The notes under the pieces are model-generated. The model was not told the origin of the DNA and searched no databases. It saw only the letters and a list, made by a program, of their open reading frames with translations. The translations under genes and the position numbers were made by a program. From Rhodocyclaceae bacterium (GTDB lineage Bacteria; Pseudomonadota; Gammaproteobacteria; Burkholderiales; Rhodocyclaceae): a DNA stretch of 64,000 nucleotides. Where the stretch lies: assembly GCA_028713915.1 (NCBI GenBank), contig JAQTNK010000007.1, forward strand, positions 62,001 to 126,000, written 5' to 3'. This document shows, piece after piece, positions 27,684 through 37,105 of this stretch. Position 1 is the first letter of the stretch. Every line of letters begins with the position of its first letter.

Positions 27684-28829
27684 ATGGCCGTGCGCATCGC
27701 AATGGTCGCGGGCGAGGCCTCGGGCGACCTCTTGGCGGCGCACCTGATGGCCGCGCTCAAGCAGAAATTGCCCGGCGCCAGTTTCGTCGGCATCGGCGGG
27801 CCAAAGATGCAGCGCGAAGGACTGGAAGCCTGGTGGCCGGCCGAAAAGCTCGCCGTGCGCGGCTATGCCGAAGTGCTGCGCCACTACCGCGAGATCACCG
27901 GCATCCGCCGCCGGCTGATTTCCCGCCTGGTCAAAGAGAAACCCGACGTCTTCATCGGCGTCGATGCACCCGATTTCAATCTGGAGGTCGAAAGAAGGCT
28001 CAAGGCGCGCGGCATACCGGCCATCCACTATGTCAGCCCGTCGGTCTGGGCCTGGCGCGGCGGACGCGTCGACAAGATCGGCCGCGCCGTCAGCCACATG
28101 CTGGCGATGTTTCCGTTCGAGCCGGCAATTTACGAAAATCGCCGCATCCCGGTCAGCTACGTCGGCCATCCGCTCGCCGATGTCTTTCCGCTGCAAAGCG
28201 GCCGCGCCGCCGCGCGCGCCCGGCTGGAATTGCCCGACGATCAGGCGATCTTCGCGCTGCTGCCCGGCAGCCGCCAATCCGAGCTCCGCTACATGGGCGA
28301 GCTCTTCATCGAGACGGCCAAGCGGCTGCACGAGCGCTTTCCCGCGGCGCTGTTCCTCGCGCCCCTGGTGTCGCGCGAGACGCGCAACCAGTTCGAAGAA
28401 GCGCTCTGGAAAGTCGGCGCGCAGGAACTGCCGATCAAGATGCTGTTCGGTCACGCCCAGGATGCCTTGGCCGCCGCCGACTGCGCGCTCGTCGCCAGCG
28501 GCACGGCGACGCTCGAAGCGGCACTGTTGAAGACGCCTATGGTCATCGCCTATCGCATGTCGCCGTGGTCGTGGCGGCTCATGAAGCGCATGCGCTACCA
28601 GCCCTGGGTGGGGTTGCCGAACATCCTCGCCGGCCGCTTCGTCGTGCCCGAATTCCTCCAGGACGAGGCCACGCCCGACAACCTGGCGCAGGCCCTCGGC
28701 AACCTGCTCGTCGATGCGCCGGTGCGCGCGCAGCTGGCCAGCGTCTTCGCCGGCATCCATCGCCAGCTGCGGCAGGGTACGGCGGAGAAGGCCGCCGCCG
28801 CCATCCTGCCTTACCTGGCGCCGGCATGA
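27684..28829 (+). CDS. lpxB: Lipid-A-disaccharide synthase
   Basis: Joins UDP-diacylglucosamine and lipid X to form the lipid A disaccharide at the inner membrane. The 381-aa GT19 family product has [20 protein letters not shown] at the N-terminus, the [13 protein letters not shown] segment and [10 protein letters not shown]. The start abuts the lpxA stop and the stop overlaps rnhB (ATGA). With lpxD, fabZ and lpxA it forms a single translationally linked lipid A unit. Confidence 0.97.
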   Translation: MAVRIAMVAGEASGDLLAAHLMAALKQKLPGASFVGIGGPKMQREGLEAWWPAEKLAVRGYAEVLRHYREITGIRRRLISRLVKEKPDVFIGVDAPDFNLEVERRLKARGIPAIHYVSPSVWAWRGGRVDKIGRAVSHMLAMFPFEPAIYENRRIPVSYVGHPLADVFPLQSGRAAARARLELPDDQAIFALLPGSRQSELRYMGELFIETAKRLHERFPAALFLAPLVSRETRNQFEEALWKVGAQELPIKMLFGHAQDALAAADCALVASGTATLEAALLKTPMVIAYRMSPWSWRLMKRMRYQPWVGLPNILAGRFVVPEFLQDEATPDNLAQALGNLLVDAPVRAQLASVFAGIHRQLRQGTAEKAAAAILPYLAPA

Positions 28830-29395
28830 AGGTCTGCGGCGTCGACGAGGCTGGGCGCGGACCGCTGGCCGGCCCGGTCTGCGCTGCGGCGGTGATCCTC
28901 GATGCCGCGCACCCCATCGCGGGCCTCGACGACTCGAAAAAGCTCTCCGAGAAAAAGCGCGACCGCCTCGCCGTCGAGATCAAGGCCAAGGCGCTGGCCT
29001 GGGGCGTGGGCTGGGCGTCGGTCGCGGAGATCGACCGCATCAACATCCTCCAGGCGACGCTGCTGGCGATGCAGCGGGCGGTGGCGGCGCTGTCCGTGCT
29101 GCCGACGGAAATCCTCGTCGACGGCAACCGCCTGCCGCGCTTCGATGTGCCGGCGCGCGCCATCATCGGCGGCGACGCGACGGTCGTCGAGATATCCGCC
29201 GCGTCGATCCTGGCGAAGACCGCGCGCGACGCCGAGATGCTGAAGCTGCACGCGCTCGCTCCTCAGTACGGTCTGGACCGCCACAAGGGCTACGGCACCG
29301 CCGCCCACCTGGAGGCGCTGCGCTTGCACGGCGCCGCCGAATTCCACCGCCGCAGTTTCGCTCCCGTCAGGGACGTGATCGCGCAACGCACCTAG
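28826..29395 (+). CDS. rnhB: Ribonuclease HII
   Basis: Cuts RNA in RNA-DNA hybrids and starts removal of misincorporated ribonucleotides. The 189-aa product has the RNase HII signature [14 protein letters not shown] with acidic residues Asp7 and Glu8, then [10 protein letters not shown] and the downstream metal-binding Asp. The ATG overlaps the lpxB stop, which sets the start. Location after lpxB is the usual proteobacterial order. Confidence 0.96.
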   Translation: MKVCGVDEAGRGPLAGPVCAAAVILDAAHPIAGLDDSKKLSEKKRDRLAVEIKAKALAWGVGWASVAEIDRINILQATLLAMQRAVAALSVLPTEILVDGNRLPRFDVPARAIIGGDATVVEISAASILAKTARDAEMLKLHALAPQYGLDRHKGYGTAAHLEALRLHGAAEFHRRSFAPVRDVIAQRT

Positions 29396-29404
29396 GTCAA
29401 GACC

Positions 29405-30193
29405 ATGAAAGCGATCGCTTCCCGCGACAACCCCACATTCAAGGCATTGCGGCTGCTGGCGAAGGATGGCCGCGAGCAGCAGCGGCTGCGGCGCGCCGTG
29501 ATCGACGGCGTGCATCTCGTCGCCGAATACCGGGCGCGGATGGGGCTGCCGCTGCAACTCGTCGTCAGCGAGAGCGGTGCACGCCATGCCGAAGTGCAGG
29601 CCGTGCTCGCCGCGCACGAAGGCGTCGACACCCTGTGCCTGCGCGATGCGCTGTTCAGCGAGATCAGCGGGGCGGCGAGTCCCGTCGGACTGCTGGCGAC
29701 GATCGCCATTCCGGCTGCGCCGACGGGGCCGCTGGCGGCGTCGTGCGTGCTGCTCGAAGGCATCCAGGATGCCGGCAACGTCGGCGCCATCCTGCGCACT
29801 GCCGCAGCGGCCGGCGTGCGCGACATCGTCCTCGGGTCGGGCTGCGCCGGCGCCTGGACCATGCGCGTCCTGCGTGCGGCGCAGGGCGCCCATTTCGGCC
29901 TGGCGATTCGCGAGCACGAGGATCTTGCCGAGCTGGCGCGAGACTACGGTGGTTTCAGCGTCGCGACGCTGGTCTGCGGCGGGACACCGCTCTATGCGCT
30001 CGACCTGCGCGGCCCGGTGGCGTGGATATTCGGCAACGAGGGCGCCGGCGTTTCGCCTGAACTCGCCGCGCTGGCCAAGGCGCGCACCACCATTCCGATG
30101 GCGTCGGGCAGCGAATCGCTCAATGTCGCTGCGGCGGCGGCGATCTGCCTGTTCGAGGCGCGCCGGCAGCAGCTGTCAGCGGCTTCAAGCTGA
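29405..30193 (+). CDS. TrmH/SpoU-family RNA 2'-O-methyltransferase
   Basis: SAM-dependent ribose methyltransferase of the SPOUT class; the target RNA is probably rRNA or tRNA but cannot be read from sequence. The 262-aa protein has an N-terminal substrate-binding domain (about 1-100). The three SPOUT motifs follow: LEGIQDAGNVGAILRTAAAAG, WIFGNEGAGVS, and IPMASGSESLNVAAAAAICLFE, which form the knotted SAM site. It ends the long plus-strand operon and overlaps the convergent MFS gene by nine bases. Confidence 0.88.
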   Translation: MKAIASRDNPTFKALRLLAKDGREQQRLRRAVIDGVHLVAEYRARMGLPLQLVVSESGARHAEVQAVLAAHEGVDTLCLRDALFSEISGAASPVGLLATIAIPAAPTGPLAASCVLLEGIQDAGNVGAILRTAAAAGVRDIVLGSGCAGAWTMRVLRAAQGAHFGLAIREHEDLAELARDYGGFSVATLVCGGTPLYALDLRGPVAWIFGNEGAGVSPELAALAKARTTIPMASGSESLNVAAAAAICLFEARRQQLSAASS

Positions 30194-31372
30194 GGCGAAT
30201 TCCCGCCGGTGCGCCGACAGTCGCGCCGCCGCGAACAGGCAGACGCTGACTGTGGCGGCGATCCAGGCCAAGGGGTGCAGCGTGCCGTCGTGGCTGGCGC
30301 CGACCCAGATTCCCGCCAGCAACGCTGAAATCATGGTGACGAAGCCGAGCAGCCCGGCCGCAGCGCCGGCCTGCTGCGGGAAAGGCGCGACGGCGCCGGA
30401 CTGGGCGCAGGGAAAGTTGATGCCGTGCGCGGCCATGGTCAGGAACTGGCACAAGGGCACCAGCGCCCAGTGCCGCACGCCGGCCGCGACCAAGGCCGCG
30501 AACAGCAGGCCCGCCAGCAGCGCCAGCGTCGTGCCGACGCCCAGCGCCCTGTCGACGCCGATGCGGCGCAGCAGCCGGCGGCAGACCAGCGTTCCCGTGA
30601 GATAACCGGAAACGCCGAACGCGTAGCAATAGCCGTAGTACTGGGTCGGCATGCCGAGGACTTCGATAAGCACGAAGGACGAGCCGGAAATGAAGACGAA
30701 GATCGAGGCGTAGGACAACGCTCCGGGCAGCGTGTAGGCCCAGAACGCCGGCGAGCGGGCGATGCGGCGGTAGCTGTCGAGCAGGCCGCGAAGGCGCATC
30801 GCGGACGGATCGGGGGCGCCATTGGTTTCCTCCAGCCAGCGCAGGCTTGCGGCAGTCAGCACGAGGCAGAGCACGGTCAGCAAGGCGAATGCGGCGCGCC
30901 AGCCGAAAGCCACCTGCAGGTAGCCGCCGGCGATGGGGCCCAGCAGCGGAGCGAATGACAAAAGCATACTGGCGCGGGCGATCATGTGGGCGCCTTCGGC
31001 CGGCGCATAGGCGTCGCGGATGATGGCGCGGGCGACGACGACGGCGGTGCAGCAGCCGACGGCCTGGACGAAGCGCGCAGCGACCAGCACGGCCAGGCTC
31101 GGCGCCAGGCCGCAGGCGATGCTGGACAGCGTATAGATCGCCAGCCCGCCGAGCAGCACCGGGCGGCGCCCGTAGCGGTCCGAGAGCGGCCCGCCGACGA
31201 GTTGCGCCGTGCCGAAGCCGATGACGAACAAGGACAGCGTCTGCTGCACGGCCGCCGGCGTCACGGCGAAATAGGCGGCGAGGTGCGGCAAGGAGGCGAG
31301 GTTGAGGTCGGTCGACAGCGGCTGCAGCATCAGGCAGCCGGTAATCAGCCAGAGCAGGATGGTCGGCGACAT
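30185..31372 (-). CDS. MFS transporter, Bcr/CflA drug-efflux type
   Basis: Inner-membrane proton-driven exporter. The 395-aa product has about 12 hydrophobic helices and MFS motif A after helix 2 (GGPLSDRYGRRPVLLGG), plus the drug-antiporter-like motif ARFVQAVGCCTAVVVARAIIRD in helix 4-5. The GPIAGGYL segment is also typical of the Bcr/CflA subfamily. The real substrate is unknown. It lies just after smpB on the same strand and could be co-transcribed with it. Confidence 0.85.
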   Translation of the reverse strand: MSPTILLWLITGCLMLQPLSTDLNLASLPHLAAYFAVTPAAVQQTLSLFVIGFGTAQLVGGPLSDRYGRRPVLLGGLAIYTLSSIACGLAPSLAVLVAARFVQAVGCCTAVVVARAIIRDAYAPAEGAHMIARASMLLSFAPLLGPIAGGYLQVAFGWRAAFALLTVLCLVLTAASLRWLEETNGAPDPSAMRLRGLLDSYRRIARSPAFWAYTLPGALSYASIFVFISGSSFVLIEVLGMPTQYYGYCYAFGVSGYLTGTLVCRRLLRRIGVDRALGVGTTLALLAGLLFAALVAAGVRHWALVPLCQFLTMAAHGINFPCAQSGAVAPFPQQAGAAAGLLGFVTMISALLAGIWVGASHDGTLHPLAWIAATVSVCLFAAARLSAHRREFASA

Positions 31373-31388
31373 CAGGGGTTGCGCGGCT

Positions 31389-31835
31389 TCACGCCTTCTC
31401 GCGCATCAGGCGGCCTTTTTCGCGCTCCCAGTCCTTCTTCTTCTCGTCCTCGCGTTTGTCATATTGCTTCTTGCCCTTGGCCAGGCCGATGGCAAGCTTG
31501 ATGCGGCCCTTGCTGTAGTGCAGATCGAGCGGCACCAGCGCATAGCCGGCGCGTTCGACCTTGCCGATCAGCTTGGCGATTTCCTTGTTGTGCAGCAGCA
31601 GCTTGCGCGTGCGCACGGGATCGGGCTTGACGTGCGTCGAGGCCGACAGCAGGGGGCTGATGTGCGCGCCGATGAGAAAGACTTCGCCGTTCTTCAGCAC
31701 GACGTAGGCTTCCTTGATCTGCGCCCGCCCGGCGCGGATCGCCTTGACTTCCCAGCCTTCCAGCACGAGTCCCGCTTCGAGGCGTTCTTCGATGAAATAG
31801 TCGTGGAAAGCTTTCTTGTTCTCGGCGATGCTCAT
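31389..31835 (-). CDS. smpB: SsrA-binding protein SmpB
   Basis: Brings tmRNA to stalled ribosomes in trans-translation. The 148-aa product shows the family sequence: the N-terminal [21 protein letters not shown], the [11 protein letters not shown] segment and the basic C-terminal tail [30 protein letters not shown] is the normal start. Eleven C residues run directly into that ATG on the coding strand, where a Shine-Dalgarno should be, and none is visible. The same frame is also open upstream to 31886, which would add 17 residues. smpB is divergent from ratA, as in many proteobacteria. Confidence 0.93.
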   Translation of the reverse strand: MSIAENKKAFHDYFIEERLEAGLVLEGWEVKAIRAGRAQIKEAYVVLKNGEVFLIGAHISPLLSASTHVKPDPVRTRKLLLHNKEIAKLIGKVERAGYALVPLDLHYSKGRIKLAIGLAKGKKQYDKREDEKKKDWEREKGRLMREKA

Positions 31836-31846
31836 GGGGGGGGGGG
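31836..31846 (-). repeat. Homopolymer (C11 on the coding strand) abutting the smpB start
   Basis: Eleven G on plus, that is eleven C on the smpB strand, immediately before the ATG. Such a tract is prone to slippage in replication and in sequencing. It displaces the ribosome binding site. Confidence 0.85.
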
Positions 31847-31851
31847 CTTGA

Positions 31852-31870
31852 TAGAATCGAAGACATTCTA
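31852..31870. promoter_or_regulatory. Overlapping -10 hexamers in the smpB/ratA gap
   Basis: TAGAAT on plus (31852-31857) and TAGAAT on minus (31870 to 31865) lie seven bases apart in inverted orientation. Used as -10 elements they would drive ratA and smpB from overlapping, mutually exclusive sites. -35 matches are weak. Confidence 0.4.
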
Positions 31871-31879
31871 ACGTAGCGA

Positions 31880-32317
31880 ATGCCAATGGCCATTATCGAG
31901 AAGTCGGTGCTGATCGCGCGCACCGCCCAGCAGATGTTCGATTTGGTGGATGGCGTCGAGGACTATCCCAAGTTCCTGCCGTGGTGCGGCGGCACGGAAC
32001 TCCTCGAGCGCACGGCAGACATCACGGCGGCGCGCATCCATATCAACTACCACGGCATCACGGCCCACTTTGCCACCGAGAATCCCAAGGAGGCGCCGTA
32101 CCGGATGGACATCCGGCTGCGCGAAGGTCCGTTCCGTCGGCTCGAAGGCGGCTGGCGCTTCACCGCGCTCGGCGATGCCGGCTGCAAGGTCGAATTCCGC
32201 CTCAATTACGAGTTCTCCAGCAAGATCCTGGAAAAGGCGCTGGGGCCGGTGTTCGGCCTCATCGTCGGTACCTTCGTCGAGTCCTTCGTCAAGCGGGCCT
32301 ATGAGGTGTACGCTTGA
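31880..32317 (+). CDS. ratA: RatA/Coq10-like START-domain protein
   Basis: Small START/polyketide-cyclase-fold protein of 145 aa. In the family it has been linked both to ubiquinone binding (Coq10-like) and, in E. coli, to a toxin that blocks 70S ribosome formation. Visible motifs are the N-terminal [30 protein letters not shown] and the C-terminal amphipathic helix [13 protein letters not shown]. Two ATGs are possible (31880 and 31886); the second gives the more typical [10 protein letters not shown] start. Pairing with smpB is conserved, but the toxin role in this organism is not established. Confidence 0.88.
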   Translation: MPMAIIEKSVLIARTAQQMFDLVDGVEDYPKFLPWCGGTELLERTADITAARIHINYHGITAHFATENPKEAPYRMDIRLREGPFRRLEGGWRFTALGDAGCKVEFRLNYEFSSKILEKALGPVFGLIVGTFVESFVKRAYEVYA

Positions 32318-32386
32318 CCCAACCCCGCGTGCGGTTTCCTGGCGAAGGCGAACCGCAAGGGCATTTCCGCGTTTAGACTACGTGCC

Positions 32387-33055
32387 ATGAAGCCGCCGTA
32401 CTCTCGTTCCTGCAGTCATGCGATAGCGTTGCCGGCCTTGCCCGTGAGCCGGGCGGTGTCGCGCATCGTCAATGTGCTCGTGCAATCGCCCGGATTGTCG
32501 AAGGAAGAAATCGCGGAACGTGCCTTCGTCGGCGCGGCCACCCTGTCGGGCGGCGGCTATCTGAAGACGATGAAGGAGGCCGGGCTCATTCATGTCTCGG
32601 GCTGGGCGCGCAACGCCTCGGGCGGCTTTACCACGCCGCTGTATAGCGCCGGCAAGAGCGCCGACTGCGCCCGGCCGCAAGTGACCGGGCACAATCGCGC
32701 CGCCCCCGGCATGCTGCGCCTGCTCGAGGCCGTGCGCGACTTCGGTCCGCTCGATTACCGCGAGGCGGCGAAGCGCGCCGGGCTCTCGCCGAACACCGTC
32801 AAGAACGCGGGCTACCTCGAGCTGCTGGTGGCGCAGGAAAAACTCCACATCGATGCCTGGCGGCGCGGACGCAATGGGCCGATGCGGCCGGTGTATGGGT
32901 TCGGGCCGGGCGCGGCGGCGCCGAGGCCGCCCGCTCTCACCAGTGCCGAGAAGTCGAAGGCCCATCGCTGGCGCAAGGCCGCGGTGGCGGGCTCGTCGAG
33001 CCTGGCGATGCAGATCCGCATGGCGGCCGGTTGCCGGTTGCGGGTTTCGGGCTAG
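32387..33055 (+). CDS. Uncharacterised protein with two tandem helix-turn-helix-like modules
   Basis: I do not recognise a named family. The 222-aa protein is built from two similar units (residues about 38-89 and 123-173). Each has a winged-helix-like pattern: a short helix with EEIAERA or REAAKRA, a second helix ending GYL, then IHVSGWAR or LHIDAWRR followed by a wing-like loop and PLYSAG or PVYGFG. This suggests a DNA-binding or regulatory protein formed by duplication. A basic, Ala-rich tail (KSKAHRWRKA) follows. The start is uncertain; no clear ribosome binding site is seen. Its last bases contain the likely rnfH promoter. Confidence 0.6.
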   Translation: MKPPYSRSCSHAIALPALPVSRAVSRIVNVLVQSPGLSKEEIAERAFVGAATLSGGGYLKTMKEAGLIHVSGWARNASGGFTTPLYSAGKSADCARPQVTGHNRAAPGMLRLLEAVRDFGPLDYREAAKRAGLSPNTVKNAGYLELLVAQEKLHIDAWRRGRNGPMRPVYGFGPGAAAPRPPALTSAEKSKAHRWRKAAVAGSSSLAMQIRMAAGCRLRVSG

Positions 33056-33058
33056 AAT
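33031..33058 (+). promoter_or_regulatory. Promoter for rnfH
   Basis: TTGCCG (33031-33036), 16-bp spacer, TAGAAT (33053-33058). The -10 overlaps the stop codon of the upstream gene, so rnfH can be expressed independently. Confidence 0.55.
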
Positions 33059-33115
33059 TCGAGCCCTTCGCATGCCGGATGTCCGTGCCTGCGCCCCATC
33101 ATCGCAGGATCAGAC

Positions 33116-33433
33116 ATGACCGCTTCCATCCACGTCGAGATCGCCTACGCCAAGCCGGCGCGGCAGGAATTTGTCGAGCTGAAGCTGCCGCAAGGCAGCA
33201 CCGTGCAGCAGGCGATTGAAGCTTCCGGCCTGTTGCAGCGCTACCCGGAAATCGAACTGGCCAAGACCAAGGTCGGCATCTACGGCAAGCTGGCGCGGCT
33301 CGACACCGCCTTGCGCGACAAGGACCGCGTCGAAATCTATCGGCCGCTGATCGCCGACCCCAAGGAGGTGCGCAAGCAGCGCGCCGCTGCCGGCATGGCC
33401 ATGAAGAAGGGCGGCGGAACGGCCGAGGAGTAG
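33116..33433 (+). CDS. rnfH: RnfH-family ubiquitin-like protein
   Basis: Small beta-grasp protein (105 aa) of the RnfH family, with the conserved IHVEIAYAKPARQEFVELKLPQGSTVQQAI opening and the KVGIYGKLARLDTALRDKDRVEIYRPLIADPKEVRK block. The molecular role of the family is unsettled; members often sit next to ratA/smpB, as here, or rnf genes. The ATG lies 58 bases beyond a good -10 element. The C-terminal tail is Lys/Gly-rich. Confidence 0.9.
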   Translation: MTASIHVEIAYAKPARQEFVELKLPQGSTVQQAIEASGLLQRYPEIELAKTKVGIYGKLARLDTALRDKDRVEIYRPLIADPKEVRKQRAAAGMAMKKGGGTAEE

Positions 33434-33466
33434 GCGAGAAGGCGGCGCAATCCGGGCGCGTTGCGC

Positions 33467-33910
33467 CTAGTTGCACCAGCTGTCGGCGGCCTTGCGCGCC
33501 TTGGCGAGTTCGGCGTCGCGCAATTCGCCGTCCAGTCCGACCCGTTCGCCATTGGCGTCGATCGTGAAGCGCGTCTGGCCGGATTCGAGGGCTTTCAAGT
33601 TTCCCTGGGCGCGCGCGCACTCGACGCGACGCTCCTCGGCGTCGGCCTTGTCCTTCTCCGCCTTGCTGGCGGCCTCCTGCGCTTCCTTCTGCTTCCGGCG
33701 CGATTCCATTTCCTTCGCGGCGAGGCTGCGGCGCGCTGCCGGGTCGGCGGCGGCGCCTGCCGCGGGAGGGGCGAGCTTGCGCGCGTGCGTCGTGTCTGCC
33801 GGCGGCTCGTCGGAATAGTGGACCTTGCCGTCAGCGTCCTTCCAGGAATAGAGCTGGGCGGCGGCGACGGCGCAGTAGAGCGCAAGCGCAAGCGGTACGA
33901 GGAAACGCAT
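33467..33910 (-). CDS. Secreted DUF4124-domain protein
   Basis: Function unknown. The 147-aa product has a signal peptide (MRFLVPLALALYCAVAAAQ) followed directly by the DUF4124 hallmark LYSWKDADGKVHYSDEPP. Next comes a Lys/Glu/Ala-rich helical stretch (about 65-110) and a C-terminal region ending in SWCN. Two Cys (near 98 and 146) could form a disulfide in the periplasm. The start at 33910 is fixed by the signal peptide; a much longer minus-strand frame upstream is antisense to guaB. Divergent from guaB. Confidence 0.82.
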   Translation of the reverse strand: MRFLVPLALALYCAVAAAQLYSWKDADGKVHYSDEPPADTTHARKLAPPAAGAAADPAARRSLAAKEMESRRKQKEAQEAASKAEKDKADAEERRVECARAQGNLKALESGQTRFTIDANGERVGLDGELRDAELAKARKAADSWCN

Positions 33911-33927
33911 GGATCGAAGCTCGTCGT

Positions 33928-33956
33928 TTGCCCGTGTCGGGCGACCCGCGTATAAT
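33928..33956 (+). promoter_or_regulatory. guaB promoter
   Basis: TTGCCC (33928-33933), 17-bp spacer, TATAAT (33951-33956): an excellent sigma-70 match. The ATG at 33983 is preceded by GAGG (33971-33974), giving a leader of only about 20 bases. Confidence 0.8.
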
Positions 33957-33982
33957 ACGTTTTTGGCAACGAGGATAATAGT

Positions 33983-35443
33983 ATGAGACTCATCCAGAAG
34001 GCGCTGACGTTTGACGACGTCCTCCTGGTCCCAGCCCATTCGGCGATCCTTCCCCGCGACGTATCGCTCGCCACCCGCCTGACCCGCAATATCACCCTGA
34101 ACCTGCCGCTGGTTTCCGCGGCAATGGATACCGTCACCGAATCCCGCCTGGCCATCGCGCTGGCCCAGGAAGGCGGCATCGGCATCCTGCACAAGAACCT
34201 CGACCCCAAGTCGCAGGCTGCGGAAGTCGCGAAGGTCAAGCGTTTCGAGTCGGGCGTGCTCAAGGACCCGATCACCATTCCGCCGACGATGTCCGTGCGC
34301 GAGGTGATGAACCTGACCCGCGCCCACAAGTTCTCCGGCTTGCCCGTGATCGAACACGGCCTGGTCGTCGGCATCGTCACCAACCGCGACTTGCGCTTCG
34401 AGACCAACCTCGACCAGCCGGTGCGCAACATCATGACGCCGAAGGAACGGCTCATCACGGTCAAGGAAGGCGCCACGCTCGAAGAAGCGAAGGCGCTGAT
34501 GCACAAGAACCGCCTCGAGCGCGTGCTGGTCGTCAATGACGACTTCGCGCTGCGCGGGCTGATGACCGTCAAGGACATCCTCAAGTCGTCCGAGCATCCG
34601 ATGGCCTGCAAGGACAGCCTCGGCCGCCTGCGCGTCGGTGCCGCCATCGGCGTCGGCGCCGGCACCGAGGAGCGCGCCGCGCTGCTGGCCGAAGCCGGCG
34701 TCGACGTGCTGGTGGTGGATACCGCCCATGGCCACTCCGAAGGCGTGCTGAAGCGCGTCGAATGGGTCAAGAAGAATTTCCCCAACGTCGAGGTCATCGG
34801 CGGCAACATCGCCACCGGCGCTGCCGCCCTGGCGCTCGTCGATCACGGCGCCGACGGCGTCAAGGTCGGCATCGGCCCGGGCTCGATCTGCACGACGCGC
34901 ATCGTCGCCGGCGTCGGCGTGCCGCAGATCACCGCCGTCGACAACGTCGCTAAGGCGCTGGCCAACACCGACGTGCCCTTGATCGCCGACGGCGGCATCC
35001 GCTATTCGGGCGACATCTCCAAGGCGCTCGCCGCCGGCGCCCACGTCGTCATGCTCGGCGGCCTGTTCGCCGGCACCGAGGAAGCGCCGGGCGAGACCGT
35101 GCTGTTCCAGGGCCGCTCGTACAAGTCCTATCGCGGCATGGGTTCGCTGGCGGCGATGAAGCAGGGATCCTCCGACCGCTACTTCCAGGACAACGAAGCC
35201 AACGTCGAGAAGCTCGTGCCCGAAGGCATTGAAGGCCGCGTCCCCTACAAGGGCTCGGTGACCGCCGTCATCCACCAGCTGATGGGCGGCTTGCGCTCGT
35301 CGATGGGCTACGTCGGCTGCGCCACTATCGAAGAGATGCGCTGCCGCGCCGAGTTCGTCGAAATCACGTCGGCCGGCATCCGCGAGTCGCACGTGCACGA
35401 CGTGCAGATCACCAAGGAAGCACCGAACTACCACGTCGAGTAA
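33983..35443 (+). CDS. guaB: IMP dehydrogenase
   Basis: NAD-dependent oxidation of IMP to XMP, the committed step to guanine nucleotides. The 486-aa barrel enzyme carries a two-CBS regulatory insert (about residues 93-205), the catalytic loop [15 protein letters not shown] with Cys near residue 303, and the flap region RYFQDNEA. The C-terminus YHVE is family-typical. It has its own strong promoter. A hairpin separates it from guaA. Confidence 0.97.
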   Translation: MRLIQKALTFDDVLLVPAHSAILPRDVSLATRLTRNITLNLPLVSAAMDTVTESRLAIALAQEGGIGILHKNLDPKSQAAEVAKVKRFESGVLKDPITIPPTMSVREVMNLTRAHKFSGLPVIEHGLVVGIVTNRDLRFETNLDQPVRNIMTPKERLITVKEGATLEEAKALMHKNRLERVLVVNDDFALRGLMTVKDILKSSEHPMACKDSLGRLRVGAAIGVGAGTEERAALLAEAGVDVLVVDTAHGHSEGVLKRVEWVKKNFPNVEVIGGNIATGAAALALVDHGADGVKVGIGPGSICTTRIVAGVGVPQITAVDNVAKALANTDVPLIADGGIRYSGDISKALAAGAHVVMLGGLFAGTEEAPGETVLFQGRSYKSYRGMGSLAAMKQGSSDRYFQDNEANVEKLVPEGIEGRVPYKGSVTAVIHQLMGGLRSSMGYVGCATIEEMRCRAEFVEITSAGIRESHVHDVQITKEAPNYHVE

Positions 35444-35457
35444 ATTGCTTGAAACCC

Positions 35458-35483
35458 ACAAAGGCGGCCCCGGCCGCCTTTGT
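35458..35483 (+). terminator. Intrinsic terminator or attenuator between guaB and guaA
   Basis: 12-bp perfect inverted repeat (35458-35469 and 35472-35483) with a 2-base centre, in practice a GGCCCCGGCC-tipped hairpin, followed by TTATTT. It lies 15 bases after guaB and 21 before guaA, so it may reduce read-through into guaA. I see no separate guaA promoter in the remaining gap. Confidence 0.7.
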
Positions 35484-35503
35484 TATTTCCGAGGCCGCCG
35501 CCC

Positions 35504-37069
35504 ATGTCCCACCAGAAAATCCTGATTCTCGATTTCGGCTCCCAATACACCCAGCTCATCGCCCGCCGCGTGCGCGAGCAGCAGGTCTATTGCGAACTCC
35601 ATCCGAACGACGTGAGCGACGATTTCGTTCGCGAATTCGCGCCGTCGGGCGTCATTCTTTCGGGCGGCCCGAACTCGGTCTATGAAGACGAGACGCCGCG
35701 CGCGCCGCAGGCGGTGTTCGAGCTTGGCGTGCCGGTGCTGGGCATCTGCTACGGCATGCAGACCATGGCGGCGCAGCTCGGCGGCAAGGTCGAGGGCGCA
35801 GCCAAGCGCGAGTTCGGCTATGCCGAAGTCCGCGCCCGCGGCCATTCGGCGCTGCTCAAGGATATCCAGGACAACATGAGCGCCGAAGGCCACGGCCTGC
35901 TCGACGTCTGGATGAGCCACGGCGACAAGGTGACCGAGATGCCGCCGGGCTTCAAGGCGATCGTCAGCACCGAATCGACGCCGATCGCCGGCATGGCCGA
36001 CGAAGAGCGTTTGTTCTACGGCGTGCAGTTCCATCCGGAGGTCACGCACACGCTCAAGGGGCGCGAGATCCTGCACCGCTTCGTGCGCGACATCTGCGGC
36101 TGCATGGGCGACTGGAACATGCCCGACTACGTCGCCGAAGCCATCGCCAAGGTGCGCGCGCAAGTCGGCACGGACGAGGTGATTCTCGGCCTCTCCGGCG
36201 GCGTCGATTCCTCGGTGGTCGCCGCGCTGCTGCACAAGGCCATCGGCGACCAGCTCACCTGCGTCTTCGTCGACAACGGCCTGCTGCGCCTCAACGAGGG
36301 CAAGCAGGTGATGGACACCTTCGCCCGCAATCTCGGCGTCAAGGTCATCCACGTCGACGCCGCCGCGCAGTTCATGGGCCATCTCGCCGGCGTCACCGAC
36401 CCCGAGCAGAAGCGCAAGATTATCGGCCGCGAGTTCGTCGAGGTCTTTCAGGTCGAGGCCGGCAAGCTGCCGCAGGCGAAGTGGCTGGCGCAAGGCACCA
36501 TCTATCCCGATGTCATAGAATCGGCCGGCGCCAAGAACAAGCGGGCGCATACCATCAAGAGTCATCACAACGTCGGCGGCCTGCCCGAGACGCTGCACCT
36601 GAAACTGCTCGAACCGCTGCGCGAATTGTTCAAGGACGAAGTGCGCGAACTGGGCGTCGCGCTGGGCCTGCCGCACGAGATGGTCTATCGCCATCCGTTC
36701 CCCGGCCCGGGCCTGGGCGTGCGCATCCTCGGCGAAGTGAAGCAGGAATTCGCCGACCTGCTGCGTCGCGCCGACGCCATTTTCATCGACGAGCTGCGCG
36801 CCGCGGACTGGTACGAAAAGACCTCCCAGGCCTTCGCCGTCTTCCTGCCGGTGAAGAGCGTCGGCGTCATGGGCGACGGCCGCACTTACGAGTACGTCGT
36901 TGCGCTGCGCGCCGTCGAGACGCAGGACTTCATGACCGCGCGCTGGGCACAACTGCCCTACGATCTGCTCGGCAAGGTCTCCAATCGCATCATCAACGAA
37001 GTGCGCGGCATCAACCGCGTCGTCTTCGACATCTCCGGCAAGCCGCCGGCGACGATCGAGTGGGAGTGA
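35504..37069 (+). CDS. guaA: GMP synthase (glutamine-hydrolysing)
   Basis: Converts XMP to GMP with glutamine and ATP. The 521-aa protein has a class I glutamine amidotransferase domain with the nucleophile in GICYGMQ (Cys near residue 82) and the catalytic His in FHPEV. An ATP pyrophosphatase domain with the P-loop [10 protein letters not shown] follows, then the C-terminal dimerisation domain ending TIEWE. The [25 protein letters not shown] is the normal start; the eight residues open upstream run through the terminator hairpin. Confidence 0.97.
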   Translation: MSHQKILILDFGSQYTQLIARRVREQQVYCELHPNDVSDDFVREFAPSGVILSGGPNSVYEDETPRAPQAVFELGVPVLGICYGMQTMAAQLGGKVEGAAKREFGYAEVRARGHSALLKDIQDNMSAEGHGLLDVWMSHGDKVTEMPPGFKAIVSTESTPIAGMADEERLFYGVQFHPEVTHTLKGREILHRFVRDICGCMGDWNMPDYVAEAIAKVRAQVGTDEVILGLSGGVDSSVVAALLHKAIGDQLTCVFVDNGLLRLNEGKQVMDTFARNLGVKVIHVDAAAQFMGHLAGVTDPEQKRKIIGREFVEVFQVEAGKLPQAKWLAQGTIYPDVIESAGAKNKRAHTIKSHHNVGGLPETLHLKLLEPLRELFKDEVRELGVALGLPHEMVYRHPFPGPGLGVRILGEVKQEFADLLRRADAIFIDELRAADWYEKTSQAFAVFLPVKSVGVMGDGRTYEYVVALRAVETQDFMTARWAQLPYDLLGKVSNRIINEVRGINRVVFDISGKPPATIEWE

Positions 37070-37082
37070 GCCAAGGCCTTGC

Positions 37083-37105
37083 GGCGCGGCGGCCGCCGCC
37101 GCGCC
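37083..37105. terminator. GC-only hairpin after guaA
   Basis: Perfect 10-bp stem (37083-37092 with 37096-37105) around a 3-base loop, 13 bases after the guaA stop. It lacks a T-tract, so it may act in transcript stability rather than termination. Confidence 0.4.

Noticed and set aside
30185-30193. Overlap between the RNA methyltransferase and MFS genes as a possible regulatory antisense
   Set aside because: Nine-base convergent overlap is common in compact genomes and there is no further signal.
33467-35461. 664-aa minus-strand frame that includes the DUF4124 protein
   Set aside because: Only the last 147 codons (from 33910) carry a signal peptide and domain. The rest is antisense to guaB.
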